From: an uncultured Collinsella sp.
GTDB lineage: Bacteria; Actinomycetota; Coriobacteriia; Coriobacteriales; Coriobacteriaceae
Length of the DNA: 64,000 nucleotides
Direction of reading: 5' to 3'
Assembly: GCA_902470365.1 (NCBI GenBank)
Contig: CABRFZ010000004.1
Coordinates: forward strand, 25,865 to 89,864
Shown here: in pieces, positions 9,871 through 17,963 of the stretch
Layout of the letters: each line of letters starts with the position of its first letter
Numbering within the stretch: the stretch's first letter is position 1
Made by a program: the position numbers and the translations under genes
The notes under the pieces: generated by a model
Told to the model about the DNA's origin: nothing
What the model saw: only the letters and a program-made list of their open reading frames with translations
Database searches by the model: none

Positions 9871-10461
9871 ATGTCTGAACAGTCGCAGCATATCCATTTT
9901 GAGAACACGAATAGGTGGAGCACCAAACAGCTCGTTACCATGGCGTTGATGTGCGCCTTGGGCGCCCTGTTTATGTACGTGCAGCTGCCTATCCTTCCTT
10001 CGGCGCCGTTTTTGACGTATGACCCGTCGCTGGTACCGGCGATGGTGTGCGGGTTTGCGTATGGTCCTGGCGCCGGCACTGCTGTTGCCGCTATGGCTAT
10101 CGTTATCCATGCGCTCACCACGGGTGACTGGGTCGGCGCGCTTATGAACCTGGTTGCCACGCTGGGCTACATTCTGCCTGCGGCTATCGTCTATCAGAAG
10201 ATGCATACCTATAAGGGTGCCGTGATTGGCCTGGTGCTCGGCGTTATTGCCGCTACGGTGCTTTCTATGGTTGCGAATCTGACCATTGGCGTTTGGTTCT
10301 GGTATGGCTCGGTCGATGTGATCGCCCCGCTCATGATTCCTGCCGTGCTGCCGTTCAACCTTATCAAGACCGTGCTTAACTCGGTGTTGACACTGGCGGT
10401 GTATAAAGCGGTCTCCAACCTCATCACGCCTAAAAAGGACCGGGTCAAAGGCCGCGCATGA
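9871..10461 (+). CDS. ribU: Riboflavin-specific ECF transporter S component RibU
   Basis: A 196-residue polytopic membrane protein with about six hydrophobic segments. It starts with a short hydrophilic head and the S-component segment WSTKQLVTMALMCALGALFMY, continues through LPSAPFLTYDPSLVPAMVCGF, and ends in a Lys/Arg-rich tail. The pattern and the immediately preceding FMN riboswitch identify it as the riboflavin-binding subunit. ATG 9871 follows AGGTGATCTT; the ATG at 9850 lies inside the aptamer. The gene overlaps the ATPase gene by ATGA, so ECF subunits are translationally coupled. Confidence 0.92.
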   Translation: MSEQSQHIHFENTNRWSTKQLVTMALMCALGALFMYVQLPILPSAPFLTYDPSLVPAMVCGFAYGPGAGTAVAAMAIVIHALTTGDWVGALMNLVATLGYILPAAIVYQKMHTYKGAVIGLVLGVIAATVLSMVANLTIGVWFWYGSVDVIAPLMIPAVLPFNLIKTVLNSVLTLAVYKAVSNLITPKKDRVKGRA

Positions 10462-12362
10462 TTGAGTGTCGGGGCGTTTCCTTTAGCTATGACGGTGCCG
10501 TGTCGGCACTCGATGGTGTCGATCTGAACATCGAGGACGGGGAGTTTTTCTGCATCCTCGGTGGCAATGGGTCGGGCAAGTCGACGTTTGCCAAGCATCT
10601 GAATGCACTGTTGCAGCCCGATGCGGGCACGGTGCGCATCAACGGCATGGATGCGTCCGACCCCGAGCTGGTCTATGACATTCGTTCGACCGCGGGCATG
10701 GTATTCCAGAATCCCGATGACCAGCTGGTGGCAACGCTTGTCGAAGATGATGTTGCGTTTGGTCCCGAAAACCTTGGCGTGCCATCGGCACAAATTGCGC
10801 AGCGCGTGCGCGAGGCGCTGAAGGGCGTGGGCCTGGTGGGCTTTGAGCACCACGAGACCCATGCGCTTTCGGGCGGCCAAAAGCAGCGCGTGGCGCTTGC
10901 CGGCGTGCTTGCCATGGAACCGCGCGTGCTCATATTGGACGAGGCTTCCTCGATGCTCGATCCGCGTGGACGCAAGGGCCTCATGAAGGCTTGCCGCGCG
11001 TTGCACGATCGCGGCATGACCATCGTGATGATTACGCACTTTATGGAGGAGGCCGCCGAGGCCGATCGTGTCGCGGTGTTTCGTGCGGGGCACGTTGCCA
11101 TGCTCGGTACGCCCGAGGAAATCTTGACGCGGGCGGATGAGCTTGCGCAGCTCAACCTGGATATGCCGGAGTCGTGCCGTTTGGGCATGGCGCTTCGTGC
11201 GAAGGGCGTGCCTGTTCATGCGCAGGTGCGTGAGGCGGATATGGTCGCCGAGATTGCGCAGGCTTATGCCGAGCGAAGTGGGGCAGGCATCGCGGGGCAG
11301 TCTTCCGTATCCCAGTCGGAAATCGCTGACGGCACTGTTCCGGTAGACAACGAGGGCAACGCGTCGGAGCGCGTCATCGAGCTATCCCATGTTTCGTACA
11401 GTTATTCGCTCAGTCCGCGCGAGCGCCACCGCTGGCACAAGCGCTCGGCCACTGCGGGCAAATCGAGCAAACAGGCTCTCTGGGGAAACGACCCAAGCAG
11501 CCCGTGGGCACTGCGCGATGTATCGCTGACGGTGCGTCGCGGCGAGTTCCTGGGCTTGGCAGGTCATACCGGTTCGGGTAAGTCGACGCTGGTCCAGCAT
11601 CTCAACGGTTTGATTCGCCCCCAGGAGGGATCCGTTCGCGCGCTGGGGCTCGATCTGTCAAACAAGAAAGATGCCGCCGCGGTTAAGGCCAAGGTCGGCG
11701 TGGTGTTTCAATATCCTGAGCGTCAGCTGTTTGCCGAAACCGTGGCGCAGGACGTGGCGTTTGGTCCGCATAACCTTGGCTTGCCGCAAGATGAAGTCGA
11801 CCGTCGTGTCGAGTCATCGCTCTCGCGCGTGGGCCTCGACCTTTCCACGGTCGGCGACAAGAGTCCCTTTGAGCTTTCGGGCGGTCAGCAACGGCGCGTG
11901 GCATTCGCCGGCGTGCTCGCCATGGAGCCCGAAGTCCTGGTGCTCGATGAACCCATGGCGGGGCTCGATCCGGCTGCGCGCAGGGATTTCCTAGGGCTCA
12001 TCGATCGACTTCACCGCGATGGCTTGACCGTTGTCATGGTTTCGCACAGCATGGATGACCTGGCCAATTGCTGCGACCGTATCGTCGTAATGAACGAGGG
12101 CGCGGTGTTTGCCGAGGGCACGCCCGCTCAGGTTTTTGCGCATGCGGATGAGCTTAAATCAATCGGCTTGGGTGTTCCCGCCGCCCAGCGTATGGCGCTG
12201 GCGCTTACGGAGGCGGGCGTGCCGCTGCGCCGCAGCGGGCTCTATACGGTTGAGTCGTTGGCCGACGAGTTGGTAGATTTGCTGATCGGTCGCTCGGACG
12301 GTCCTTCTAACGTCGCGGACATTGCTAAATCCAAGACGGTCTCGCGAGAGGAGGGCTGCTGA
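10458..12362 (+). CDS. Fused double ECF transporter ATPase (EcfA1-EcfA2 in one chain)
   Basis: The 634-residue protein carries two complete ABC cassettes. The first (about 1-270) has Walker A GGNGSGKST, a Q loop in FQNPDDQLVATLVEDDV, signature LSGGQKQRVALAG and Walker B LILDEASSMLDP. The second (about 295-570) has GHTGSGKST, FQYPERQLFAETVAQDV, LSGGQQRRVAFAG and LVLDEPMAGLDP. The Q-loop sequences FQNPDDQL and FQYPERQL are typical of EcfA1 and EcfA2. A hydrophilic insert rich in Arg/Lys/Trp separates strand 1 from Walker A in the second cassette. The fused chain would supply both nucleotide-binding sites of the transporter. It overlaps its neighbours by 4 and 1 bases. Confidence 0.93.
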   Translation: MIECRGVSFSYDGAVSALDGVDLNIEDGEFFCILGGNGSGKSTFAKHLNALLQPDAGTVRINGMDASDPELVYDIRSTAGMVFQNPDDQLVATLVEDDVAFGPENLGVPSAQIAQRVREALKGVGLVGFEHHETHALSGGQKQRVALAGVLAMEPRVLILDEASSMLDPRGRKGLMKACRALHDRGMTIVMITHFMEEAAEADRVAVFRAGHVAMLGTPEEILTRADELAQLNLDMPESCRLGMALRAKGVPVHAQVREADMVAEIAQAYAERSGAGIAGQSSVSQSEIADGTVPVDNEGNASERVIELSHVSYSYSLSPRERHRWHKRSATAGKSSKQALWGNDPSSPWALRDVSLTVRRGEFLGLAGHTGSGKSTLVQHLNGLIRPQEGSVRALGLDLSNKKDAAAVKAKVGVVFQYPERQLFAETVAQDVAFGPHNLGLPQDEVDRRVESSLSRVGLDLSTVGDKSPFELSGGQQRRVAFAGVLAMEPEVLVLDEPMAGLDPAARRDFLGLIDRLHRDGLTVVMVSHSMDDLANCCDRIVVMNEGAVFAEGTPAQVFAHADELKSIGLGVPAAQRMALALTEAGVPLRRSGLYTVESLADELVDLLIGRSDGPSNVADIAKSKTVSREEGC

Positions 12363-13162
12363 TGGAGGCGTTTTCGTTTGGCAGTTACTATCCCGGCGAT
12401 AGTGCAATCCACCGCCTGGACCCGCGAACCAAGTTGCTCTTGGGCTTTGTGTTTCTGATCACGACGCTCACGGTCAGTGGCTTCCGCGGACTGGCCCCGG
12501 TCGCAATTTTCGTTGTGCTGACCTATGCCGTGTCTCGGGTGCCGGTTCGTCGCGTTCTGTCGTCGATGGCGCCGCTGCTGGCAATCGTCGTCGTGGTCGC
12601 GGTGCTCAACTTGTTTACCGATCAGAGTGGGCGCATCCTGTGGCAGCTCGGCTTTCTGCAGATAAGCGAGGGCTCACTGCGTTCTGCCGCCTTTATGGCG
12701 TGCCGCCTGACGTTGATGATGGCCGGCATGAGCGCCATTACACTCACCACGCCGACGCTCGACCTCACCGCGGGCTTTGAGCGCCTGCTCGCGCCGTTTG
12801 CGCGTGTGGGACTTCCTGCGCACGAGCTCGGCATGATCATGGGTATCGCGCTACGCTTTATGCCGCAGTTTGCCACTGAGATGAAACAGACGGCCGATGC
12901 ACAGGCAAGCCGCGGCGCGCGCGTGACGGGCGGTCCGCTCGGCGGCGTGCGTATGCTCGGCAGTGTGGCGATTCCGCTGTTCACGGGCGTGTTCCGCCAT
13001 GCCGAGACGCTGTCTGCCGCCATGGATGCACGCTGCTATCACGGCGAGCAGGGCCGCACGCGCCTGCATGCGCTTGCATTTGGCCGCGGCGATGCGTTGG
13101 CGGCGGTGGTGACGGCGTTGCTGCTCATCTGCGTCATCGTCATCAATCTTCAACTTGTTTAG
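12362..13162 (+). CDS. ECF transporter transmembrane component EcfT
   Basis: A 266-residue membrane protein of the CbiQ/EcfT family. It starts with a soluble segment containing DSAIHRLDPRTKLLLGFVF, has four to five membrane spans, and carries the two conserved Ala-Arg-Gly coupling motifs, seen here as ASRGARVTGG and AMDARCYHG (one ARG/ARC-type motif per coupling helix). It links the S component to the ATPases. Its ATG shares one base with the stop of the ATPase gene. Because S, A-A and T subunits lie together under one riboswitch, this is a complete, possibly riboflavin-dedicated, ECF system. Confidence 0.92.
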   Translation: MEAFSFGSYYPGDSAIHRLDPRTKLLLGFVFLITTLTVSGFRGLAPVAIFVVLTYAVSRVPVRRVLSSMAPLLAIVVVVAVLNLFTDQSGRILWQLGFLQISEGSLRSAAFMACRLTLMMAGMSAITLTTPTLDLTAGFERLLAPFARVGLPAHELGMIMGIALRFMPQFATEMKQTADAQASRGARVTGGPLGGVRMLGSVAIPLFTGVFRHAETLSAAMDARCYHGEQGRTRLHALAFGRGDALAAVVTALLLICVIVINLQLV

Positions 13163-13192
13163 GCGCGATTCGGGCGCAAGAAAGGGGTCCCT

Positions 13193-13639
13193 ATGACCGA
13201 AAACGACCGCACGGCTCAGCTTGAGCGCGCCTGTTCGTATCTCAGGCGCATTCCGGCGTGGTATCTGGCCACGACCGATGTGGCCGACGGGCATCAGCCT
13301 CGCGTGAGGCCGTTTTCGTTTGCCATGGTCGATGACGGTAAACTGTGGTTTTGTACGTCGCGCGACAAAGATGTGTGGGCGGAGCTGAGCGCGAATCCCA
13401 AGTTTGAGCTCTCGGGCTGGAAGCCGGGGGAATGTTGGATCGTATTGACCGGCGAAGCCGCACTTGAGGACGACGCAGTTGCGAGCGACAAGGTGCGTCA
13501 AGCGGGTTTTAAGCACATGGTGGGCATTGGCGAGGAACACGAGAGTGCCAACGACGGCCGTCTTGCTTTCTTTTCGGTCCGCAACATTGCCGCGCGCTTC
13601 TGTGATATCGACGGCAGCGAGGAGCGCCTGGAGCTCTAG
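13193..13639 (+). CDS. Pyridoxamine 5'-phosphate oxidase-like FMN-binding protein (copy 1)
   Basis: A 148-residue split-barrel protein. The typical order is visible: a short helix, IPAWYLATTD, QPRVRPFSFAMVDDGKLWFC, TSRDKDVWAEL, NPKFELSGWKPGECWIVLTGEA, and a C-terminal FFSVRNIAARFCDIDG. Such small proteins bind FMN or F420-like flavins and often reduce quinones or other small molecules. It starts 30 bases after ecfT, preceded by AAAGGGG, so it probably belongs to the FMN-controlled operon. It is a paralogue of the next gene. Confidence 0.85.
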   Translation: MTENDRTAQLERACSYLRRIPAWYLATTDVADGHQPRVRPFSFAMVDDGKLWFCTSRDKDVWAELSANPKFELSGWKPGECWIVLTGEAALEDDAVASDKVRQAGFKHMVGIGEEHESANDGRLAFFSVRNIAARFCDIDGSEERLEL

Positions 13640-13690
13640 CGCGTCTCAAATTAACTACCCGTTCTGAATTAGCTAATGCCAGGAGGACAC

Positions 13691-14101
13691 ATGGACGGAT
13701 TGAATACGGTGTTGGAGTATCTGACGTCAGTGCCGGCATGGTATTTGGCGACGAGCGTTGACGGACAGCCGCATGTGCGTCCGTTTTCGTTTGCGCAGAT
13801 CCAGGACGGCAAGTTGTGGTTTGTAACGGCGCGCACCAAAGATGTGTGGCAGGAGCTGCTGCAAAATCAGCGCTTTGAGGCCACGAGTTGGTGGCCGGGC
13901 CATGGCTGGCTCATCTTGCGCGGGCGTGCCGGCTTGGATGACCGGGCTTTAGACAAAATGCGCGAAGCCGGGTGGAAGCATCTAGAGCGCCTGGGCGAGC
14001 ACTATGAGGGGCCTAACGACCCCACGCTCGTCTTCTTTAGCGTCGAGGATCCCGAGGCTTTTATCTGCAATCACGACGAATGGGTGCCGGTCGAGCTCTA
14101 G
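13691..14101 (+). CDS. Pyridoxamine 5'-phosphate oxidase-like FMN-binding protein (copy 2)
   Basis: This 136-residue protein resembles the preceding gene product throughout (VPAWYLATS, PHVRPFSFAQIQDGKLWFV, TARTKDVWQEL, FFSVEDPEAFICNHD). ATG 13691 lies 4 bases after AGGAGGACAC's purine core; an ATG at 13676 would overlap that ribosome site and is less likely. The two copies probably arose by tandem duplication and then diverged (only this one has the TSWWPGHGW segment). It is likely an FMN-using oxidoreductase, in keeping with the riboflavin transport genes upstream. Confidence 0.85.
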   Translation: MDGLNTVLEYLTSVPAWYLATSVDGQPHVRPFSFAQIQDGKLWFVTARTKDVWQELLQNQRFEATSWWPGHGWLILRGRAGLDDRALDKMREAGWKHLERLGEHYEGPNDPTLVFFSVEDPEAFICNHDEWVPVEL

Positions 14102-14138
14102 CCAGCTGGCTCATCCTAACAACTTGGTTTTCGCATGG

Positions 14139-14192
14139 GCGGGCCCCGTATTGCCCGACGCCGTTAGGAGCGCCAGTCAATACGGGGCCCGC
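14139..14192. repeat. 54-bp long inverted repeat before argC
   Basis: A perfect 15-bp pair GCGGGCCCCGTATTG (14139-14153) / CAATACGGGGCCCGC (14178-14192) with a 24-base centre of weak internal pairing. No good T run follows, so it may be a modest terminator or part of the group of long inverted repeats in this window. Confidence 0.65.
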
Positions 14193-14235
14193 TCCATTTG
14201 TCAATTCCTTCAAGCGAATGTGTCGGGAATGTTTC

Positions 14236-14275
14236 AATGCATGAATATGCAAGCCATTTACGTGTTCATGCATCT
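14236..14275 (+). promoter_or_regulatory. Candidate ArgR operator upstream of argC
   Basis: TGCATGAATATGCA (14238-14251), a palindrome similar to half of the known ARG box (CATGAATA...TGCAA), and GTTCATGCAT (14264-14273) lie just upstream of a possible -10 TAAAGT (14284-14289). Their position is right for repression by arginine, but the match to a full ARG box is imperfect and no argR gene is present in the window. Confidence 0.35.
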
Positions 14276-14358
14276 TTTGGTGCTAAAGTTTCAACCCACT
14301 TCATAACGACCGCTGCGAAATGCGCATCGGTGCATAAATCGCAGACAAGGAGTCTGAT

Positions 14359-15429
14359 ATGTCTTTAAAGGTTGGAATCGTCGGCGCGGCTGGATATGCC
14401 GGAGCCGAGCTCATTCGCCTCGTGCTCGGCCATCCCGAGTTTGAACTTGTCGCCATTACGTCCAACGCCGATGCCGGCCAGCCGCTGTCTGCGGTGTATC
14501 CGAGCTTTGCTGGTGTGAGCGATCTGCTTTTTACCACGCATGACGCCCCCGAGCTCAAGAGCTGCGATGCGGTTTTTCTTGCCGTGCCGCACACGGCTGC
14601 CATGGCACAGGTGCCCGCGCTGCTTGCATCGGGCGTCTCCTGCTTTGATCTTTCGGCCGACTACCGCCTGAACGACGCGTCCGTCTTTGAGACGTGGTAT
14701 GCCGCCGAGCATACGAGCCCCGAGCTGCTCAAGACCCGTGCCTTTGGCCTGCCCGAGCTATTCTGCCGGGACTTGGAGACCGCCGCATCCGACCATGCCG
14801 ACGGCAAACCCGTGCTGGTCGCCTGCGCCGGTTGCTATCCCACCGCAACGAGCCTTGCCGCCGCGCCCGCCGTGCGCGCTGGCTGGGTTGCCCAGAGCGG
14901 CCCCGTGATCGTTGATGCCATCAGCGGTGTGACGGGTGCCGGCAAGTCCTGCAACGCTCGTACGCATTTTTGCAGCGCTGACGAGAACTTGGAGGCCTAC
15001 GGCGTGGGCAAGCATCGCCACACGCCCGAGATTGAGCAAATCCTTGGCCTGACCGATCGCGTCGTCTTCACCCCGCATCTGGCACCGCTCAAGCGCGGCC
15101 TGCTCTCCACGGTGACGCTGCCGCTCACGCCGCAGGCCATCGACTCCCTGGCTCTTCAGGATGTCGTCGACTATTACAAGCAGTTCTACGCTGGACGCAC
15201 CTTTGTGCGCGTGCTCGACGCCGGCCAGCAGCCCAAGACGGCTTCGGTCGTCGGAACCAACGCCGCCCAGATTGGCCTCGCGCTCAACAAGCGCGCGGGC
15301 GTTCTGGTGGCGACGGGCGCCATCGACAATCTGTGCAAGGGTGCAGCAGGCCAGGCGGTCCAGTGCGCCAACATCGTCTTTGGTTTTGACGAGCGACGAG
15401 GCTTGCCCACAGTGGCGTGCCCGGTGTAG
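14359..15429 (+). CDS. argC: N-acetyl-gamma-glutamyl-phosphate reductase
   Basis: A 356-residue protein starting KVGIVGAAGYAGAELIRLV, an NADP-binding Rossmann motif. The catalytic cysteine is Cys159 in CAGCYPTATSL, and the C-terminal half has GVGKHRHTPEIEQIL. It reduces N-acetylglutamyl phosphate to the semialdehyde, the third step of ornithine synthesis. ATG 14359 follows AAGGAGTCTGAT. It leads the argCJBD cluster; argF, argG, argH and argR are not in the window. Confidence 0.96.
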   Translation: MSLKVGIVGAAGYAGAELIRLVLGHPEFELVAITSNADAGQPLSAVYPSFAGVSDLLFTTHDAPELKSCDAVFLAVPHTAAMAQVPALLASGVSCFDLSADYRLNDASVFETWYAAEHTSPELLKTRAFGLPELFCRDLETAASDHADGKPVLVACAGCYPTATSLAAAPAVRAGWVAQSGPVIVDAISGVTGAGKSCNARTHFCSADENLEAYGVGKHRHTPEIEQILGLTDRVVFTPHLAPLKRGLLSTVTLPLTPQAIDSLALQDVVDYYKQFYAGRTFVRVLDAGQQPKTASVVGTNAAQIGLALNKRAGVLVATGAIDNLCKGAAGQAVQCANIVFGFDERRGLPTVACPV

Positions 15430-15554
15430 CACATTCGATTGTTAACGATTTGGTAGTCGGGCATCGAGTGGGGCGCCACTCTTAAGCTGGTCTCATGATT
15501 ACGACTGGCATGGCGCACCAACCGATGTCCGTTTTTTGTTTGACATAAGGAGTC

Positions 15555-16832
15555 ATGAAGACGATGAATACCGAGCTGTTTGATATCAAGATTCGCGCCG
15601 TCGAGGGTGGCGTTACGGCTGCGGCTGGTTTTAAAGCTGCGGGCATCCACGCTGGGTTCCGCAAGAACCCCGAGCGTCTGGATTACGCGCTCGTCGTGCC
15701 CGATAAACCCTGTCCCGGTGCCGGCGTGTTTACCACCAATCGCTTTTGCGCGGCGCCCGTGCAGGTGAGCCGCGCCAACCTGGGCGGTGCCGACAAGGGT
15801 TACGGTATCATCGCCGGCGTTTCGGTCAACTCCGGCAATGCCAACGCCGCCACGGGTGAGACCGGCCTTGCATGTGCGCGCGAGACGTGCAGCATCGCAT
15901 CGCAGGTCATCGGCTGCGAGCCCCAGCAGATTCTGGTTGCCTCCACGGGTGTGATTGGCCAGATTCTGCCGATCGACACGTTTGAGACGGCGATTCCGGC
16001 AGCTTATGAGACGCTCTCCGCCCACGGTGGCGCCGATGCCGCCCGCGCCATCATGACGACCGATACGCACTCCAAGGAGTATGCCGTGTGTTACCGCAGC
16101 GAGGCCGCGGGGCACGCGGGCAATGCCTATACGGTGGGCGGTATGTGCAAGGGCTCTGGCATGATCATGCCCAACATGGCCACCATGATCGCAGTTATCA
16201 CCACCGATGCCCCCGTCGAGCCGGCGGCGCTCCACGCCCTTTTGCTCTCCACCGTCAAGCAGACCTTCAACAAGGTAACGGTCGACTCCGACACCTCGAC
16301 CAACGACACCTGCATCATGCTTGCCTCCGGCGCCGCTGCCGCAGATGCCGAGCCTATCGTCGAGGGCTCCGATGCCTTTGACGAGTTGGCATTTGCCGTG
16401 CACGAGGTGTGCGAGAGCCTGGCGCGCAATATTGCCGCCGATGGCGAGGGCGCATCCAAGCTTGTTACGGTCAACGTTACCGGCGCCGTGAACGACGAGG
16501 AGGCCGATATCGCCGCCCGTGCCGTCGCCAACTCGCCGCTCGTTAAGACCTGCATCGCCGGCCACGACTGCAACTGGGGCCGCGTCGCCATGGCACTCGG
16601 TAAGTGCGGCGTGAAGTTTAATCAGGAAGACGTTTCCATTGACATGATGGGCATGCCTGTCTGTCGCGACGGTCTGACTGTTCCCTTTGACGAGGACGAG
16701 GCTCTACGACGTTTTGAGGCGCCCGAGATCGTGATCTCGGCCGACTTGGGCGCAGGCGACGCGGCAACGACCGTGTGGACCTGCGACCTCACGCATGAGT
16801 ACATCTCCATCAACGGCGACTACCGTTCCTAG
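15555..16832 (+). CDS. argJ: Ornithine acetyltransferase / N-acetylglutamate synthase ArgJ
   Basis: A 425-residue ArgJ. The self-cleavage site is visible in NMATMIAVITTDA; the nucleophile would be Thr210, so the precursor should split into alpha and beta chains. Other conserved segments are AGVFTTNRFCAAPV, VNSGNANAATG and NGDYRS at the C-terminus. It transfers acetyl from N-acetylornithine to glutamate, recycling the acetyl group, and may also make acetylglutamate. AAGGAG lies only two bases before ATG 15555; ATG 15564 is an alternative that removes three residues. Confidence 0.95.
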   Translation: MKTMNTELFDIKIRAVEGGVTAAAGFKAAGIHAGFRKNPERLDYALVVPDKPCPGAGVFTTNRFCAAPVQVSRANLGGADKGYGIIAGVSVNSGNANAATGETGLACARETCSIASQVIGCEPQQILVASTGVIGQILPIDTFETAIPAAYETLSAHGGADAARAIMTTDTHSKEYAVCYRSEAAGHAGNAYTVGGMCKGSGMIMPNMATMIAVITTDAPVEPAALHALLLSTVKQTFNKVTVDSDTSTNDTCIMLASGAAAADAEPIVEGSDAFDELAFAVHEVCESLARNIAADGEGASKLVTVNVTGAVNDEEADIAARAVANSPLVKTCIAGHDCNWGRVAMALGKCGVKFNQEDVSIDMMGMPVCRDGLTVPFDEDEALRRFEAPEIVISADLGAGDAATTVWTCDLTHEYISINGDYRS

Positions 16833-16913
16833 ATTCCAGGCACGCTGCGCATCTTGCCGCGATTGCGGACAGCTGAGCACGGCGCGATAACGATACGAAA
16901 GACGAGGCAGATT

Positions 16914-17894
16914 ATGAAATTCGCACGCGATTGTCGTTCGAGCGAATCCAACGAAGCAACCGCGCAGCTGCTGTTCGAAGCGCTGCCGTGGATTAAGAAC
17001 CTGACCGGCAAGACGGTTGTTATCAAATATGGCGGAGCCGCCATGGTTGATGAGCAGCTGCGCCGCGACGTGATGAGCGACATCGTTTTGCTCAAGATCA
17101 TCGGTATGCGCCCCGTCATCGTGCATGGTGGCGGCAAGGCTATCAACGAGGCGCTGAGCCATTACGATATTCCCGTCGAGTTTAAGAACGGCCAGCGCGT
17201 GACCACGCCGGCGACTATGGATATCGTGCGCGAGGTGCTGGGCGGCAAGGTTAACCAGGAGCTGGTTGCTGCCATCAACCACCACGGCAACCTGGCCGTG
17301 GGCGTGTCGGGCAGCGATGCCGGAACGCTCATCGCCGAGCCGCTCGACCCCGAGCTCGGTCGCGTGGGCAAAGTGACGCACGTCAACACCGACTATATCG
17401 AGCGCTTACTCGATAGCGAGTACATCCCCGTCATCGCTACCGTCGCGGCGGGGGAGGACGGCGGTTTCTTCAACATCAACGCCGATACCGCCGCCGGTGC
17501 CGTTGCCGCGGCGCTCCACGCGCATAAGGCGATCTTTTTGACCGATGTCGATGGCCTGTACAAGGACTTTAGCGACAAGGACTCGCTTATCTCCAACCTA
17601 ACGTTCGACGAGGTTAACGAAATGCTCTACGGCGGCGAGGTCGATAAGGGCATGATTCCCAAGCTGCGCGCGGCCGTCGATGCGCTTACCGGCGGCGTAT
17701 TTCGTGCCCACATCATTAACGGTACTACGCCGCATTCGCTGCTCCTGGAGCTGCTGACCGATGCCGGCGTCGGCACCGTGATCCATTCCACCGAGACGGC
17801 TTACGAGTTCGATACGCATCCGCATCCGCTTTCGACGTTTGCTGCGCGTCTGACCGAGAACCTTGACGAGGTCGAGAAGCTTCAGACGGTCTAG
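16914..17894 (+). CDS. argB: Acetylglutamate kinase
   Basis: A 326-residue amino-acid-kinase fold protein. It shows KTVVIKYGGAAM near the N-terminus, VIVHGGGKAINE with the Gly-rich substrate loop, VGVSGSDAGTL, ADTAAGAVAAAL and IFLTDVDGLYKDF. It phosphorylates N-acetylglutamate, the second step of the pathway. It is about 25 residues longer than most ArgB proteins, chiefly because of a charged N-terminal extension (KFARDCRSSESNEAT). The chosen ATG 16914 follows GAGGCAGATT; an in-frame ATG 60 bases earlier lacks a ribosome site. Confidence 0.95.
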   Translation: MKFARDCRSSESNEATAQLLFEALPWIKNLTGKTVVIKYGGAAMVDEQLRRDVMSDIVLLKIIGMRPVIVHGGGKAINEALSHYDIPVEFKNGQRVTTPATMDIVREVLGGKVNQELVAAINHHGNLAVGVSGSDAGTLIAEPLDPELGRVGKVTHVNTDYIERLLDSEYIPVIATVAAGEDGGFFNINADTAAGAVAAALHAHKAIFLTDVDGLYKDFSDKDSLISNLTFDEVNEMLYGGEVDKGMIPKLRAAVDALTGGVFRAHIINGTTPHSLLLELLTDAGVGTVIHSTETAYEFDTHPHPLSTFAARLTENLDEVEKLQTV

Positions 17895-17963
17895 CTGACC
17901 CGCAGCCGCCCCATTCCTGCACCCATAGCCCCGCGCCGTCTGGCGCCCAACGAAAGGCATCCC

